A stretch of 64,000 nt of DNA, taken from assembly GCA_947448725.1 (NCBI GenBank), contig CANFOM010000003.1:99094-163093 (forward strand), given 5' to 3'. This document shows positions 7,806-17,835 of this stretch, piece after piece (position 1 is the stretch's first letter; each line of letters opens with the position of its first letter). The DNA is from Bacteroidota bacterium. Its GTDB lineage: Bacteria; Bacteroidota; Bacteroidia; Chitinophagales; Chitinophagaceae. A program made the translations under genes and the position numbers. A model generated the notes under the pieces. It worked only from the letters and a program-made list of their open reading frames with translations. It did no database searches and had not been told where the DNA came from.

Positions 7806-8276
7806 ATGCAAGCAAACGAGATCATAGACTTAGTGAATCCAATTTTGGAGCAACTCCTTAAAGAGGAGCCCAACTACTTCTGTGTTCAGATTAAAGTAAA
7901 GCCAACCAACAATATCAAAATATTTTTGGACGGCGATCAAGGTTTGCCCATTGAAAAGTGCACTTTCATCAATCGGAAATTATACCGAATTATGGAAGAA
8001 GCTGCTTGGTTTCCAGAAGGAGATTTTTCCTTAGAAGTTTCTTCGCCTGGAATTGATGAGCCGCTATTATTGAATCGTCAGTATGTAAAAAATATAGGAC
8101 GTAAAGTAGAAGTCACTTTTTTGGATGAAAGTATTAAAGAGGGTATTTTAAAAACAGTAACAGAAAAAGATATTTTAATAGAATGGACAGAAGGGAAAGG
8201 TAAAAAAGCAGCAGTGCAAGAATTACTAATTCCTTTTGAACAAATAAAAACAACCATAGTTCAAATTCAATTTTAA
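7806..8276 (+). CDS. rimP: Ribosome maturation factor RimP
   Basis: 156 residues from 'MQANEIIDLVNPILEQLL'. The family features are 'IKIFLDGDQGLPIEKCTFINRKLYRIME' and 'FSLEVSSPGIDEPLLLNRQYVKNIGRKV', the RimP N-domain/SH3-domain junction. It assists 30S subunit maturation. The ORF track starts 34 codons earlier, but that extension would run back through the leader hairpin and promoter and has no family counterpart, so ATG 7806 is chosen. It is the first gene of rimP-nusA-infB, the order conserved across bacteria. Confidence 0.93.
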   Translation: MQANEIIDLVNPILEQLLKEEPNYFCVQIKVKPTNNIKIFLDGDQGLPIEKCTFINRKLYRIMEEAAWFPEGDFSLEVSSPGIDEPLLLNRQYVKNIGRKVEVTFLDESIKEGILKTVTEKDILIEWTEGKGKKAAVQELLIPFEQIKTTIVQIQF

Positions 8277-8317
8277 CAAACAAAAAATCAGGCAGAAGTC
8301 TGAAAAAAAATTATGTT

Positions 8318-9568
8318 ATGGCAAGTATAAATTTGATAGAAGCCTTTCAGGAGTTTAAAGACGCAGAAAGCATTGATCGTCCTACGATGATGAAAGTAGT
8401 GGAAGACGTTTTCAAAACCTTATTGAGAAAAAAATACGGTAGCGATGAAAACTTTGATGTAATTGTAAACGCCGAAAAGGGTGACCTTGAAATTATTCGT
8501 CGTCGTCAAATTAGAGACGATGATGATGTGGACAATCCCTTAGAGGAAGTGTCTTACTCCGAAGCAATAAAAATTCAACCCGATTACGAAGTGGGGGAAG
8601 ATTTATTAGAGGAAGTAGATATCTTAGACTTCGGAAGAAGAGCCATCCTAGCGGCTAAGCAAACCTTAGCTTCTCGTATTAACGACTTGAAGAAAACCGC
8701 TTTGGTTAAAAAATATTCAGATAGAATTGGCGAAATTATCAACGCGGAAATTTATCAAGTTTGGAAAAAAGAAGTGTTGTTATTAGATGAGGAAGGCAAT
8801 GAATTAATCTTACCTAAGACAGAGCAAATTCCACAAGATTTTTTCAAGAAAGGTGAAAATATTAGATCGGTGATTGCTAGAGTGGATATGAAAAACAATT
8901 CACCAGTAATTATCTTATCTAGAACAAGTCCTTTATTCTTGGCTAAATTATTAGAAATAGAAGTGCCTGAAATTTTTGACGGTTTAATTACCATCAAGAA
9001 AATTGTACGTGAGCCAGGAGAGCGTGCTAAAGTAGCCGTTGAATCTTTTGACGATCGTATCGATCCAGTAGGGGCTTGCGTAGGTATGAAAGGTTCTCGT
9101 ATTCATGGTATTGTTAGAGAATTGAAAAATGAAAATATTGATGTAATTAATTTTACGACCAATACACAATTGTTAATTCAACGTTCTTTAACTCCATCAA
9201 AAATAAGTTACATGAATATTGATGCCGAAAAAATGCACGTGGATGTGTATTTAAAAGCAGATCAAGTTTCTTTGGCTATTGGACGTAGAGGTGTGAATAT
9301 TAAATTGGCTTCTGAGTTAACCGGTTATGAATTAGATGTGTACCGTGAAGACGAAGAAATTGTAGATGAATTTGATATTGACTTGGATGAATTTACAGAT
9401 GAAATTGAAACTTGGATCATTGATGAATTTAAGCGTGTGGGTTGTGATACGGCAAGAAGCGTATTAAACTTAGGCGCTGAAGAATTAGAAAAAAGAACCG
9501 ATTTAGAGAAAGAAACGATTGCAGATGTGCGTCGAATCTTACAAGAAGAATTTGATAAAGGTGAATAG
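8318..9568 (+). CDS. nusA: Transcription termination/antitermination factor NusA
   Basis: 416 residues. Domain order is standard: N-terminal RNA-polymerase-binding domain (about 1-130), S1 domain (about 135-200, 'GENIRSVIARVDMKNNSPVIILSRTSP'), KH1 and KH2 (about 205-345, with 'VGMKGSRIHGIVREL' and 'VSLAIGRRGVNIKLASELTG'). A short acidic C-terminal part ends with a helix-hairpin-helix-like segment; the two long AR repeats of E. coli NusA are not evident. It binds RNA polymerase and nascent RNA and modulates pausing, termination and antitermination. It could act on the terminator-like hairpin in its own operon leader (inference). Confidence 0.95.
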   Translation: MASINLIEAFQEFKDAESIDRPTMMKVVEDVFKTLLRKKYGSDENFDVIVNAEKGDLEIIRRRQIRDDDDVDNPLEEVSYSEAIKIQPDYEVGEDLLEEVDILDFGRRAILAAKQTLASRINDLKKTALVKKYSDRIGEIINAEIYQVWKKEVLLLDEEGNELILPKTEQIPQDFFKKGENIRSVIARVDMKNNSPVIILSRTSPLFLAKLLEIEVPEIFDGLITIKKIVREPGERAKVAVESFDDRIDPVGACVGMKGSRIHGIVRELKNENIDVINFTTNTQLLIQRSLTPSKISYMNIDAEKMHVDVYLKADQVSLAIGRRGVNIKLASELTGYELDVYREDEEIVDEFDIDLDEFTDEIETWIIDEFKRVGCDTARSVLNLGAEELEKRTDLEKETIADVRRILQEEFDKGE

Positions 9569-9584
9569 CCTTTGATTTTTGAAA

Positions 9585-9625
9585 TATATTTGTATTAGGT
9601 GACTCGTCCCGTCAAATCGGGGCAA
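9585..9625 (+). promoter_or_regulatory. Possible internal promoter and leader hairpin of infB
   Basis: TATATTTG (9585-9592) matches the -7 consensus and lies in the 68-base nusA-infB gap. Downstream, GTCCCG and CGGGGC form a short 6-bp hairpin (about 9607-9624) before an A run, not a T run. No -33 box at standard distance is seen, so the promoter call is weak. Confidence 0.3.
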
Positions 9626-9636
9626 AAAACAACAGA

Positions 9637-12513
9637 ATGTCAGAATTGAAACTACCAAGACTGTTAGCAGCTGCTAAAGAGTTCAACATCGGTCAAGATA
9701 CCTTGATTGAATTCTTAGTGAAAAAAGGTTTTCCGAAAGACGACCTTAAGGCTACAGCTAAATTAACTGAGGATCAGTATTATTCTCTGCAAGCAGAATT
9801 TCAAAGCGATAAAGTAGCTAGAAATAAAGCAGACCATGTAGAATTACCTAAAAATGCTGTAGCCGATAAAGACAAGGTGAAGAAACCTGTTGTAGCTGAA
9901 GTAGAGGCACCTAAAGTGGAAGTAAAGCCAGCCGAAATTAAAGCATGGCCTCCTGCAGAGGAAGAAGTAAAGCCTGTAGCAAAAGCAGAAGCAGAGAAGC
10001 CGAAGAAAACAAAATTGGCTTCGCCAGAATTGGAATCTCCTAAAGTGGTAGATAAAATTGATCTTTCTTTAATTGATTCTTCTACCAGACCTAAAAAAAC
10101 TGCTAAAAAAACAGAAGAGCCTGAAGCAAAACCTGCTAAGGAAACTCCTGCAAAAAAATCTGCTAAAAAAGTAGAAGAGCCTGCTCCTGCAAAAGAAAAG
10201 CCTGCTCCTGTAGATCATTCCATTGCTCCTGAAAATGTGCATGGAAAAATTGAAAACATTCAATCTAAAAAATTAGAAGGTCCAAAAATTATGGGCAAAA
10301 TTGATTTGCCTATAAATAGTGATACGCGTCCTAAACCAATGAGTCAAGAGGAAAAGCGCAAACGCAAACGTATTCCTTCTCAAGGGGGTAATCCAAATCA
10401 ACCTCAACAAGGTGGTGCTCAAGGTGGCGGCCAAAGACCAGGTGGTGGATATCAAGGACAAGGTGGTGGAGCAAGACCAGGTGGTGGATATCAAGGACAA
10501 GGTGGTGGAGCAAGACCAGGTGGTGGTGCTAGGCCAGGTCAAGGTGGCGCTAGAGGCGGTAATAGAAATGCACCTCAAACTGCCGAACAAAAAGAAATTG
10601 GTCAAAAAGCAATTCAAGATAAGATTAAAGAAACGCAAGCGAAATTAGCTGGCGCAGGTGGAAGAGGAAAAAGTTTGAAATCAAAATACAGACGTGCTAA
10701 AAGAGATGAAGCTGCAGAAAATGAAACCAATGAAGTAACAGATAATAAATTACAGGTTACAGAATTTGTAACGGTAAGTGAGTTATCAAGTTTGATGGAT
10801 GTAAGCTTTGCTGATATTATTAGTAAGTGTATGAATTTAGGCATCATGGTTTCTATTAACCAACGTTTAGATGCTGAAGTAATAGAATTAGTGGCCAGTG
10901 AATTTGGATTTGAAGTAGAATTTGTTGGATTGGAAGATGCAGAAGAAATGGATGAGGAGGAAGAAGCAGAAGATTTAGCCAACTTAGTAGAGCGCCCTCC
11001 AATTGTAACAATTATGGGTCACGTAGATCATGGTAAAACTTCTTTGTTGGATTATATTCGTAATGCCAATGTAGTAGCTGGAGAAGCAGGAGGAATCACT
11101 CAACATATTGGTGCCTATGAAGTGACTTTACCTAATGGTAAAGCCATTACTTTCTTAGATACACCTGGTCACGAAGCCTTTACGGCAATGCGTGCGCGTG
11201 GTGCCAAAGTAACGGATATTGCTATTATTGTAGTGGCTGCAGATGATGCAGTGATGCCTCAAACCAAGGAAGCCATTAGTCACGCACAAGCGGCGAATGT
11301 GCCAATGATATTTGCAGTCAATAAAATTGATAAAGATGGCGCCAATCCTCAAAAAATATATGAGCAATTATCTCAAATGAATATTTTAGTAGAAGCTTGG
11401 GGAGGTAAATTCCAAAACCAAGAATTATCTGCTAAACAAGGTTTGAATGTAGATTCTTTATTAGAGAAAGTTATTTTAGAATCTGATTTATTAGATTTAA
11501 AAGCAAATCCAAACAGAGAAGGTTCGGGAAGTATTATTGAAGCTTCTTTGGATAAAGGCCGCGGTTATGTAGCTACGATATTAGTTCAAAATGGAACTTT
11601 ACGTCAAGGTGATTTAATTTTATCGGGTCAATATTATGGTAGAGTAAAAGCGATGTTTAACGAGCGTAATCAACGTATCGAAGTAGCTCCTCCTTCAACA
11701 CCAGTGGTAATTTTAGGATTAAATGGAGCGCCGCAAGCGGGTGAGAAATTTAAAGTGTTTGAAGACGAAGGGGAAGCAAAAGAATTAGCTACTAAACGTG
11801 CACAATTATTAAGAGAGCAAGGTTTAAGAACTAGAAAACATATTACATTGGATGAAATTGGTCGTCGTTTGGCCTTAGGTAATTTCAAGGAATTAAATAT
11901 TATCATCAAAGGAGACGTGGATGGTTCTGTAGAAGCCTTAAGTGATTCCTTACAAAAATTATCTACCGAAGAAATTGCGATTAGAGTTATTTTAAAAGGA
12001 GTAGGACAAATTTCTGAATCGGATGTATTGCTTTCTGCTGCTTCTGACGCCATCATTATTGGATTTAACGTAAGACCTTCTATGCAAGCCAATAAATTGG
12101 CCGAAACAGAAGGGGTAGAGATAAAACTATATTCTATCATTTACAACGCCATTGATGAAATTAAGAGTGCGATGGAAGGTATGTTGGAGCCAAAGATTCA
12201 AGAAAAAATTGTGGCCAACGTAGAAGTAAGAGAAGTATATAAGTTTGACAAAGCAACCGTAGCAGGATGTTTTGTACTAGATGGTAAATTAAGTAGAAAT
12301 AGTAAAATACGTATTATCCGTGATGGTATTGTGGAGTATCCAAAAGGCGAAGGACAAAGTGCAGAGTTGGGTAGCTTAAAACGTTTCAAAGACGACGCCA
12401 AGGAAGTAGTGTCTAATATGGAATGTGGACTTACCATTAAAAACTTTATCGATTTGAAAGTGGGTGATATTGTGGAAGCTTTTGAAGAAGAAGAAGTTAA
12501 ACGTACTTTATAA
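9637..12513 (+). CDS. infB: Translation initiation factor IF-2
   Basis: 958 residues. An N-terminal IF2_N domain ('[26 protein letters not shown]') is followed by a long Lys/Glu/Pro/Ala linker (about 50-240) and a Gly/Gln/Arg-rich stretch (about 245-310) with a 13-residue tandem repeat. A second IF2_N-like domain precedes the G domain starting near residue 460 ('[16 protein letters not shown]', '[15 protein letters not shown]', '[10 protein letters not shown]'). Domains II-IV complete the factor to the C-terminus. It places initiator tRNA on the 30S subunit and promotes subunit joining with GTP hydrolysis. Last gene of rimP-nusA-infB. Confidence 0.97.
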   Translation: MSELKLPRLLAAAKEFNIGQDTLIEFLVKKGFPKDDLKATAKLTEDQYYSLQAEFQSDKVARNKADHVELPKNAVADKDKVKKPVVAEVEAPKVEVKPAEIKAWPPAEEEVKPVAKAEAEKPKKTKLASPELESPKVVDKIDLSLIDSSTRPKKTAKKTEEPEAKPAKETPAKKSAKKVEEPAPAKEKPAPVDHSIAPENVHGKIENIQSKKLEGPKIMGKIDLPINSDTRPKPMSQEEKRKRKRIPSQGGNPNQPQQGGAQGGGQRPGGGYQGQGGGARPGGGYQGQGGGARPGGGARPGQGGARGGNRNAPQTAEQKEIGQKAIQDKIKETQAKLAGAGGRGKSLKSKYRRAKRDEAAENETNEVTDNKLQVTEFVTVSELSSLMDVSFADIISKCMNLGIMVSINQRLDAEVIELVASEFGFEVEFVGLEDAEEMDEEEEAEDLANLVERPPIVTIMGHVDHGKTSLLDYIRNANVVAGEAGGITQHIGAYEVTLPNGKAITFLDTPGHEAFTAMRARGAKVTDIAIIVVAADDAVMPQTKEAISHAQAANVPMIFAVNKIDKDGANPQKIYEQLSQMNILVEAWGGKFQNQELSAKQGLNVDSLLEKVILESDLLDLKANPNREGSGSIIEASLDKGRGYVATILVQNGTLRQGDLILSGQYYGRVKAMFNERNQRIEVAPPSTPVVILGLNGAPQAGEKFKVFEDEGEAKELATKRAQLLREQGLRTRKHITLDEIGRRLALGNFKELNIIIKGDVDGSVEALSDSLQKLSTEEIAIRVILKGVGQISESDVLLSAASDAIIIGFNVRPSMQANKLAETEGVEIKLYSIIYNAIDEIKSAMEGMLEPKIQEKIVANVEVREVYKFDKATVAGCFVLDGKLSRNSKIRIIRDGIVEYPKGEGQSAELGSLKRFKDDAKEVVSNMECGLTIKNFIDLKVGDIVEAFEEEEVKRTL
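10441..10518 (+). repeat. 39-base tandem repeat (two exact copies) in the infB linker
   Basis: Copies at 10441-10479 and 10480-10518 are identical and encode [13 protein letters not shown] twice. A partial third unit (GGGARP) follows. The exact identity at DNA level suggests recent duplication in a disordered linker. Confidence 0.85.
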
Positions 12514-12582
12514 AAAAATTAGGATTTACTATTTGGAAGTCAATTCTAAGTAGTAGTACTTTGTATATTAATAAATATTTTG

Positions 12583-13974
12583 ATGAAATTATTTAAGATC
12601 ATTTTTTCTTTTGTCTTTTTAATAGGCTCTTTTCAGTCAAAAGCGCAAATAAAAAAAGTATTGGCCGATAAAATCGTGGCTACGGTAGGGGATAAATTTA
12701 TCTTAAGGTCTGATATTGAAAATGCCATTGCCGATTATAAAAGACAAGCCCAAGGACAAGAGAACGTGATATTGCCTTCTGGTTGTCAAATTATTGAAGG
12801 GGTATTATTTCGCAAAGCATTGGTTTTACAAGCGCAAAAAGATTCTATCAATGTTACAGAAGAAGAAGTAGAAAATGCCATTGATAGCCGTATTAGAAAT
12901 TTTATTCAACAATTTGGATCCAAAGAAGCTTTAGAAGAAGTAGCAGGTAAATCTGTTACTCAATTAAAAGAGGATTTTCGTGCATTGATTAAAGAGCAAA
13001 AATTGGCTGATCAAATGCAGGAAAAAATTGTAGATAAAATAAAAATAACGCCGAATGAAGTAAGGGCTTTTTATGATAAAATAAATGTGGATAGCTTGCC
13101 TTTGTATGAAAGTGAAGTGCAAGTAATATCATTGGTCATGCATCCCAAGGCTAATAGAGATGTGGAAGAATATGTGATTCAACAAATGCTTGGCTATAGA
13201 AAACAGATTGAAGCGGGTATTAATACTTTTGATCAATTGGTAAAATTGTACTCCGAAGACCCTAGTGCCAAAGAAAACTTAGGGCAGTTTAATTTAAATA
13301 GAAATGAACATAATTATGACCCAGCCTTTATGTCTGGATCCTTTAGATTAAAAGAAGGCCAAATTTCTGCGCCCATCAAATCAAAATTTGGTTACCACAT
13401 TATACAACTTCTTTCAAGATCCGGGGATGACGCAGTGGTGAAACATATATTACGTATTCCGCCCATAACAAATGATGAGATTAAAGAAACCAAACGTTTT
13501 TTAGACAGTATTAGGAAAGAGATTGTCGCCGGTAGAATTTCTTTTGGAGAAGCGGTTAATAAAAATAGCGATGATGATCAAAGCAAATTTAGTGGCGGTG
13601 CTGTTACCGCACGCGATGGATCTACCTATGTAAATATTGACCAGTTGGACAAGGACATGGTGATGCTCATTAAAAATATGAAACCAGGTGATATTTCCGA
13701 ACCTCAAGTATACGCAGATGATCGTGGTAGAAAAACACTAAGATTGGTTTATTTTAAAGAAAGAACTACGCCGCACAAAGAAAACTTAAAAGAAGATTAT
13801 AATAAAATTTCTCAAAGAGCTTTGGAAGTTAAAAAATCAAAAGCATTAGAAAATTGGTTTAAAGTACATGTACCTGGTTATTATGTTTTTATAGATACCG
13901 ACTACCAGGCTTGTGAAGAATTAAAGGACTGGAACAAAGTAGCCACTGAAATGGCTAAAGAAAAAGTGTATTAA
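12583..13974 (+). CDS. SurA-like periplasmic chaperone / peptidyl-prolyl isomerase
   Basis: 463 residues from ATG 12583; the track's start is a TTG one codon earlier. A cleavable signal peptide 'MKLFKIIFSFVFLIGSFQSKAQ' precedes a SurA N-domain ('ADKIVATVGDKFILRSDIENAI'). Two parvulin-type PPIase modules follow: about 180-280 ('SEDPSAKENLGQFNLNRNE', 'GSFRLKEGQISAPIKSKFGYHII') and about 285-390 ('FGEAVNKNSDDDQSKFSGGAV'). This is the SurA architecture, which escorts outer-membrane proteins through the periplasm. It lies 69 bases after infB, probably with its own promoter. Confidence 0.9.
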   Translation: MKLFKIIFSFVFLIGSFQSKAQIKKVLADKIVATVGDKFILRSDIENAIADYKRQAQGQENVILPSGCQIIEGVLFRKALVLQAQKDSINVTEEEVENAIDSRIRNFIQQFGSKEALEEVAGKSVTQLKEDFRALIKEQKLADQMQEKIVDKIKITPNEVRAFYDKINVDSLPLYESEVQVISLVMHPKANRDVEEYVIQQMLGYRKQIEAGINTFDQLVKLYSEDPSAKENLGQFNLNRNEHNYDPAFMSGSFRLKEGQISAPIKSKFGYHIIQLLSRSGDDAVVKHILRIPPITNDEIKETKRFLDSIRKEIVAGRISFGEAVNKNSDDDQSKFSGGAVTARDGSTYVNIDQLDKDMVMLIKNMKPGDISEPQVYADDRGRKTLRLVYFKERTTPHKENLKEDYNKISQRALEVKKSKALENWFKVHVPGYYVFIDTDYQACEELKDWNKVATEMAKEKVY

Positions 13975-13991
13975 TATATTATTCGCATTGT

Positions 13992-14711
13992 ATGCAAATC
14001 ACATCTTTTCCAAATAATGAAAGAGGCCATGTTCAATTTGATTGGCTAGATACCTACCATAGTTTTAGTTTTGGTCAATACCATGATCCCAATAAAGTAC
14101 ATTATGGAGCACTTCGAGTATTGAATGATGATAAAATTGACGAAGGCATGGGTTTTGGGACACATCCTCACGACAATATGGAAATTATTACCATTCCATT
14201 ATTTGGCGACTTACACCACCGAGACAGCACTGGACGTGATTGTATTATCAAGGAACACGATGTGCAAATTATGAGTGCTGGAAGTGGCATCCAACACAGT
14301 GAGGTAAATCCCAATAGAGACAAAAGAGTAGAATTATTTCAAATTTGGATATTCCCTAAGGAACGAAATATTACCCCTAGGTATGATCAAAAATCATTCC
14401 TTCCAAAAGACAGAGAAGACCAATTGTTAACGGTTGTTTCACCCAATGATCCCAATACCTTATTTATCAATCAAGATGCCTGGTTGTCTTTAGGCCATTT
14501 TATCAAGCCTTTTACCTCCGAATACACCTTTCACCAGAAAGGACAAGGCCTATACGCCATGTGTATAGAGGGCAATTGTACGATTGGAGGCCAAGCCCTT
14601 GGTCGCAGGGATGCGGTTGGAATAAGCGGGGTAGATTCGGTTTCCATTGAGGCCTCCGCTGGTGCCGACCTTTTATTGATTGAAATTCCTTATTTCATTG
14701 CTGGCGCTTAG
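13992..14711 (+). CDS. Pirin family protein
   Basis: 239 residues. The N-terminal cupin has 'GTHPHDNMEIITIPLFGDLHHRDSTG' and 'IQHSEVNPNR', carrying the His-His-His-Glu metal ligands of pirins (YhhW type). The C-terminal cupin is divergent. The start 'MQITSFPNNERGHVQFDWLDTYHSFSFGQYHDP' is typical of the short bacterial pirins. Reported activities of the family include quercetin 2,3-dioxygenation; the physiological role here cannot be read. It follows the SurA-like gene by 17 bases, so the two may be co-transcribed, though no functional link is evident. Confidence 0.92.
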   Translation: MQITSFPNNERGHVQFDWLDTYHSFSFGQYHDPNKVHYGALRVLNDDKIDEGMGFGTHPHDNMEIITIPLFGDLHHRDSTGRDCIIKEHDVQIMSAGSGIQHSEVNPNRDKRVELFQIWIFPKERNITPRYDQKSFLPKDREDQLLTVVSPNDPNTLFINQDAWLSLGHFIKPFTSEYTFHQKGQGLYAMCIEGNCTIGGQALGRRDAVGISGVDSVSIEASAGADLLLIEIPYFIAGA

Positions 14712-14757
14712 TTGAAAAGTTTTTTACTACTTAAGACTAAACAATACCGAACTATTG

Positions 14758-14765
14758 TAAATTTG
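14758..14765 (+). promoter_or_regulatory. -7 promoter box (TAAATTTG) of the PurF-like gene
   Basis: Exact TAnnTTTG match 19 bases before the ATG at 14785. No good -33 element is seen at the standard distance. Confidence 0.5.
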
Positions 14766-14784
14766 TAGCTCTTTAAACTCCATC

Positions 14785-16632
14785 ATGAGCGACGAAATCA
14801 AACACGAGTGTGGGCTAGCCTTCATTCGACTTAGAAAACCACTTTCTTATTATCTTCAAAAAAGAGGGTCGGTTACCTACGGATTAAATAAGCTCTACCT
14901 TTTGATGGAAAAACAGCACAATCGTGGACAAGATGGGGCTGGTTTGGCTACCCTTAAATTAAATATTGAACCAGGTAATCCTTTTTTATACCGATTGCGC
15001 AGTAATGCACAACAACCTATTGCCGATTTATTTTATAAAATTGGATTAGAAATTCAAGAGCTAGAAAAATTTCAACCAGACATTTCAAAACATCCTGGTT
15101 TAATGAAAGGTCATTTACCTTTTATGGGGGAGATTTTATTGGGGCATTTGCGTTATGGCACCCAGGGAAAAAACAATGTTGAATTTTGTCATCCTTTTAT
15201 CAAGCGAAATTTAGTACCAGGAAAAAATTTAGCCTTAGCAGGTAATTTTAATTTAGTCAATACCGATGAGCTTTTTGAGCATATTAAATTAGACCCAGGT
15301 CCTTTTGAAAAAGAAAGTGATTTGGCCGCGATGATGGAAGTGATACATCATTTCTTGACTTTGGAGGAAACAATCAATCCCAATAAACCGAATATTGCTG
15401 ATGCACTTAAAAAAGCAGTGCCTTTATTTGATGGAGGTTTCACTGTTGGCGGTTTGGTAGGAAATGGCCATAGCTTTATATTAAGAGATGCCAATGGTAT
15501 TAGACCTGCATATTATTACATTGATGATGAAGTTATTGTTGCAGCTAGTGAAAGGGCAGCCATCAGAACTACTTTTAATGTGGCAGAAAACGAAGTCCTA
15601 GAACTAATGCCAGGACAGGCTTTGCTTGTAGATGATGAAGGAAAATACAGTATTGAACAAATAATTGAGCCCAAAGAACGAAGAGCTTGCTCTTTTGAGC
15701 GTATCTATTTTTCGAGAGGAAGCGATGAAAAAATTTATAGAGAACGTATTGCCTTAGGCAATCATTTAAGTAAGATTGTTTTAGAAAGAATTGACAACGA
15801 TTTAAAAAATACCATTTTTTCTTATATCCCTAATACGGCCGAAGTGGCATTTTATGGTTTGGTCAAAGGCATGGAGGAATACCTCAATAAAATTAAAGTA
15901 GAAAGAATTTTAAGTTGGGGGAAGGAGGTGGATCCTGAAAAATTGGAAGCCATGATTAATCGTAAAATTAGACAGGAAAAAATTGCGATTAAAGACGTGA
16001 AATTGCGCACCTTTATTACCGAGGACACCAACAGAAATGAAATGGTGCAACACGTGTATGACATTACTTATGGCACCGTTAGAAAAGACGAAGACACTTT
16101 AGTTATTATAGATGATAGTATTGTGAGAGGAACCACTTTAAAGGAGAGCATTATAAGAATGTTGTCTCGTTTAGGGCCTAAAAAAATTATAGTTGTTTCT
16201 TCTGCTCCTCAAATAAGGTATCCCGATTGTTATGGTATTGATATGAGTAAGATGGGCGATTTCATTGCCTTTAGAGCGGTGATTTCCTTACTTAACGATA
16301 AGGGCATGACCAAGGTAATAGACGAAGTGTACCAAAAAATTAAGCAATTAGAAGCCTCCAATGAATTGCATACAGAGAATGTGGTTCGTCAATTGTATAA
16401 ACCTTTTACACCTGAAGATATTTCAATTAAAATTGCGGAATTAATTACACCTGAAAATATTAAAATTCCAGTGGAAGTGATTTATCAAACTATTGAGGAC
16501 TTACATGAGTGCTGTCCTACCAATACAGGCGATTGGTATTTTACAGGCAATTATCCAACCCCAGGTGGCAATAAGGTTTGCAACAAAGCCTTCAAAAATT
16601 ATATCGAAGGGAAAAATGTTAGAGGGTATTAA
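14785..16632 (+). CDS. Amidophosphoribosyltransferase-like protein, long form
   Basis: 615 residues, about 100 more than ordinary PurF. The N-terminus 'MSDEIKHECGLAFIRLRK' places Cys9 where propeptide cleavage exposes the catalytic Cys of Ntn-type glutamine amidotransferases. 'RGQDGAGLA' and 'GHLRYGTQGKNN' fit the glutaminase domain, but the usual HNGNL motif reads 'LAGNFNLVN'. The C-terminal phosphoribosyltransferase domain has the PRPP loop 'LVIIDDSIVRGTTLKES' and 'IRYPDCYGIDM'. Extra cysteines end the protein ('HECCPTNTG', 'NKVCNKAF'). Either it makes phosphoribosylamine for purine synthesis or it is a paralogue with another acceptor; no other purine gene is nearby. Confidence 0.8.
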   Translation: MSDEIKHECGLAFIRLRKPLSYYLQKRGSVTYGLNKLYLLMEKQHNRGQDGAGLATLKLNIEPGNPFLYRLRSNAQQPIADLFYKIGLEIQELEKFQPDISKHPGLMKGHLPFMGEILLGHLRYGTQGKNNVEFCHPFIKRNLVPGKNLALAGNFNLVNTDELFEHIKLDPGPFEKESDLAAMMEVIHHFLTLEETINPNKPNIADALKKAVPLFDGGFTVGGLVGNGHSFILRDANGIRPAYYYIDDEVIVAASERAAIRTTFNVAENEVLELMPGQALLVDDEGKYSIEQIIEPKERRACSFERIYFSRGSDEKIYRERIALGNHLSKIVLERIDNDLKNTIFSYIPNTAEVAFYGLVKGMEEYLNKIKVERILSWGKEVDPEKLEAMINRKIRQEKIAIKDVKLRTFITEDTNRNEMVQHVYDITYGTVRKDEDTLVIIDDSIVRGTTLKESIIRMLSRLGPKKIIVVSSAPQIRYPDCYGIDMSKMGDFIAFRAVISLLNDKGMTKVIDEVYQKIKQLEASNELHTENVVRQLYKPFTPEDISIKIAELITPENIKIPVEVIYQTIEDLHECCPTNTGDWYFTGNYPTPGGNKVCNKAFKNYIEGKNVRGY

Positions 16633-16707
16633 TAAACAGGAATATCGAGCACTAGGGAGATTCTCTTTTTATCTTTTTAAAACTTACTTTTAATACTAAG
16701 TATCTAC

Positions 16708-17772
16708 TTATACTCTGTAACAAATGGCATTGATATTCATGCCTGCACCAACAGATGCAAAAATAACTACATCGCCTTTATTTAATTGATGCTCTTTGTA
16801 TTTTCCGTGTTTCACCATGTCGTACAAAGTAGGAATGGTAGCGACCGAGCTATTGCCTAAATCATGAATGCTCATGGGCATTACATTGGCAGGGATGTCT
16901 TTGATACCGTATAATTTAAATAAGGCTTTTATAAAACCTTCATCCATTTTTTCATTGGCCTGATGCAAAAAGAATTTTTTTACATCATGAATATCAACAC
17001 CTGCCTTTTCAATACATTCTTTCATCGCCAAAGGCACATTTTTAATGGCATACTCGTAAACCTTACGCCCTTTCATTTTTATATACCTAGTGGCTTCCTC
17101 TCCATCGGGATGATAGGATTTTCCTAAGTATAAAAAATAAGTTTCATCCACACAATGGCTTTGAACACTACTTGCTAATATACCGCTTTGTGCATCTGTT
17201 GAATTTTCTACGATACAGGCACCTGCGCCATCACTAAAAATCATACTATCTCTATCATGTGGGTCAACAACACGACTTAATGTTTCAGCACCAATCACCA
17301 AACATCTTTTAGCCAAACCTGATTTAATAAAAGAATCGGCTTGAATCACACCTTGTATCCATCCAGGGCAACCAAATAAAATATCGTAAGCCACACAGCT
17401 AGGATTACGTATGCCTAATAAGTTTTTTACTCGAGAAGCAATGGCTGGAATGGTATCCGACTGAGTGGTTCCTGACAATACATTGCCAAAATTATGTGCT
17501 ACTATAATTTGATCTATGGATTCAGGATCTATGCCTGCATCTTTAATGGCCAATTCGGCGGCTTTGGCAGCTAGGTCGGAAGTATTTACATTTTTCTCCG
17601 CGTACCTTCTTTCGTAAATACCAGTGATGTCTTTAAATTTTTCAAATATTTCTGCATTGGGTGTAGCAATTTTTACACCATCTTCTCCGTAAAAACTATG
17701 CGCATTAAAAGAGTTATTAGAAATTACAACTCCAGGAATGTAACTGCCCGTTCCAGTAATTATTGTAGCCAT
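16708..17772 (-). CDS. Beta-ketoacyl-ACP synthase III-like protein (FabH family)
   Basis: 354 residues with the thiolase fold of FabH: active-site Cys in 'AYDILFGCPGWIQG', His in 'KKFFLHQANEKMDEG' and Asn in 'IHDLGNSSVATIP', giving the Cys-His-Asn triad of condensing enzymes. It would condense an acyl-CoA or acyl-ACP with malonyl-ACP. The 'LFGCPGW' replacement of the usual 'SAACAGF' suggests a paralogue with a different substrate pocket rather than the main FabH. It sits downstream of the mannose-1-phosphate guanylyltransferase gene on the same strand, in an envelope-type cluster, and is convergent with the PurF-like gene. Confidence 0.85.
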   Translation of the reverse strand: MATIITGTGSYIPGVVISNNSFNAHSFYGEDGVKIATPNAEIFEKFKDITGIYERRYAEKNVNTSDLAAKAAELAIKDAGIDPESIDQIIVAHNFGNVLSGTTQSDTIPAIASRVKNLLGIRNPSCVAYDILFGCPGWIQGVIQADSFIKSGLAKRCLVIGAETLSRVVDPHDRDSMIFSDGAGACIVENSTDAQSGILASSVQSHCVDETYFLYLGKSYHPDGEEATRYIKMKGRKVYEYAIKNVPLAMKECIEKAGVDIHDVKKFFLHQANEKMDEGFIKALFKLYGIKDIPANVMPMSIHDLGNSSVATIPTLYDMVKHGKYKEHQLNKGDVVIFASVGAGMNINAICYRV

Positions 17773-17835
17773 TTATAAAAGTGGTTATTGTTTAGCAATC
17801 GTTAGCTATTACTAAGGTAAGTATTTATAGTGAAT

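Noticed and set aside
10331-10513. Leu/His-rich minus-strand and Val/Asp-rich plus-strand ORFs over the infB linker repeat
   Set aside because: Produced by the repetitive glycine-rich coding DNA in other frames; no start context or independent support.
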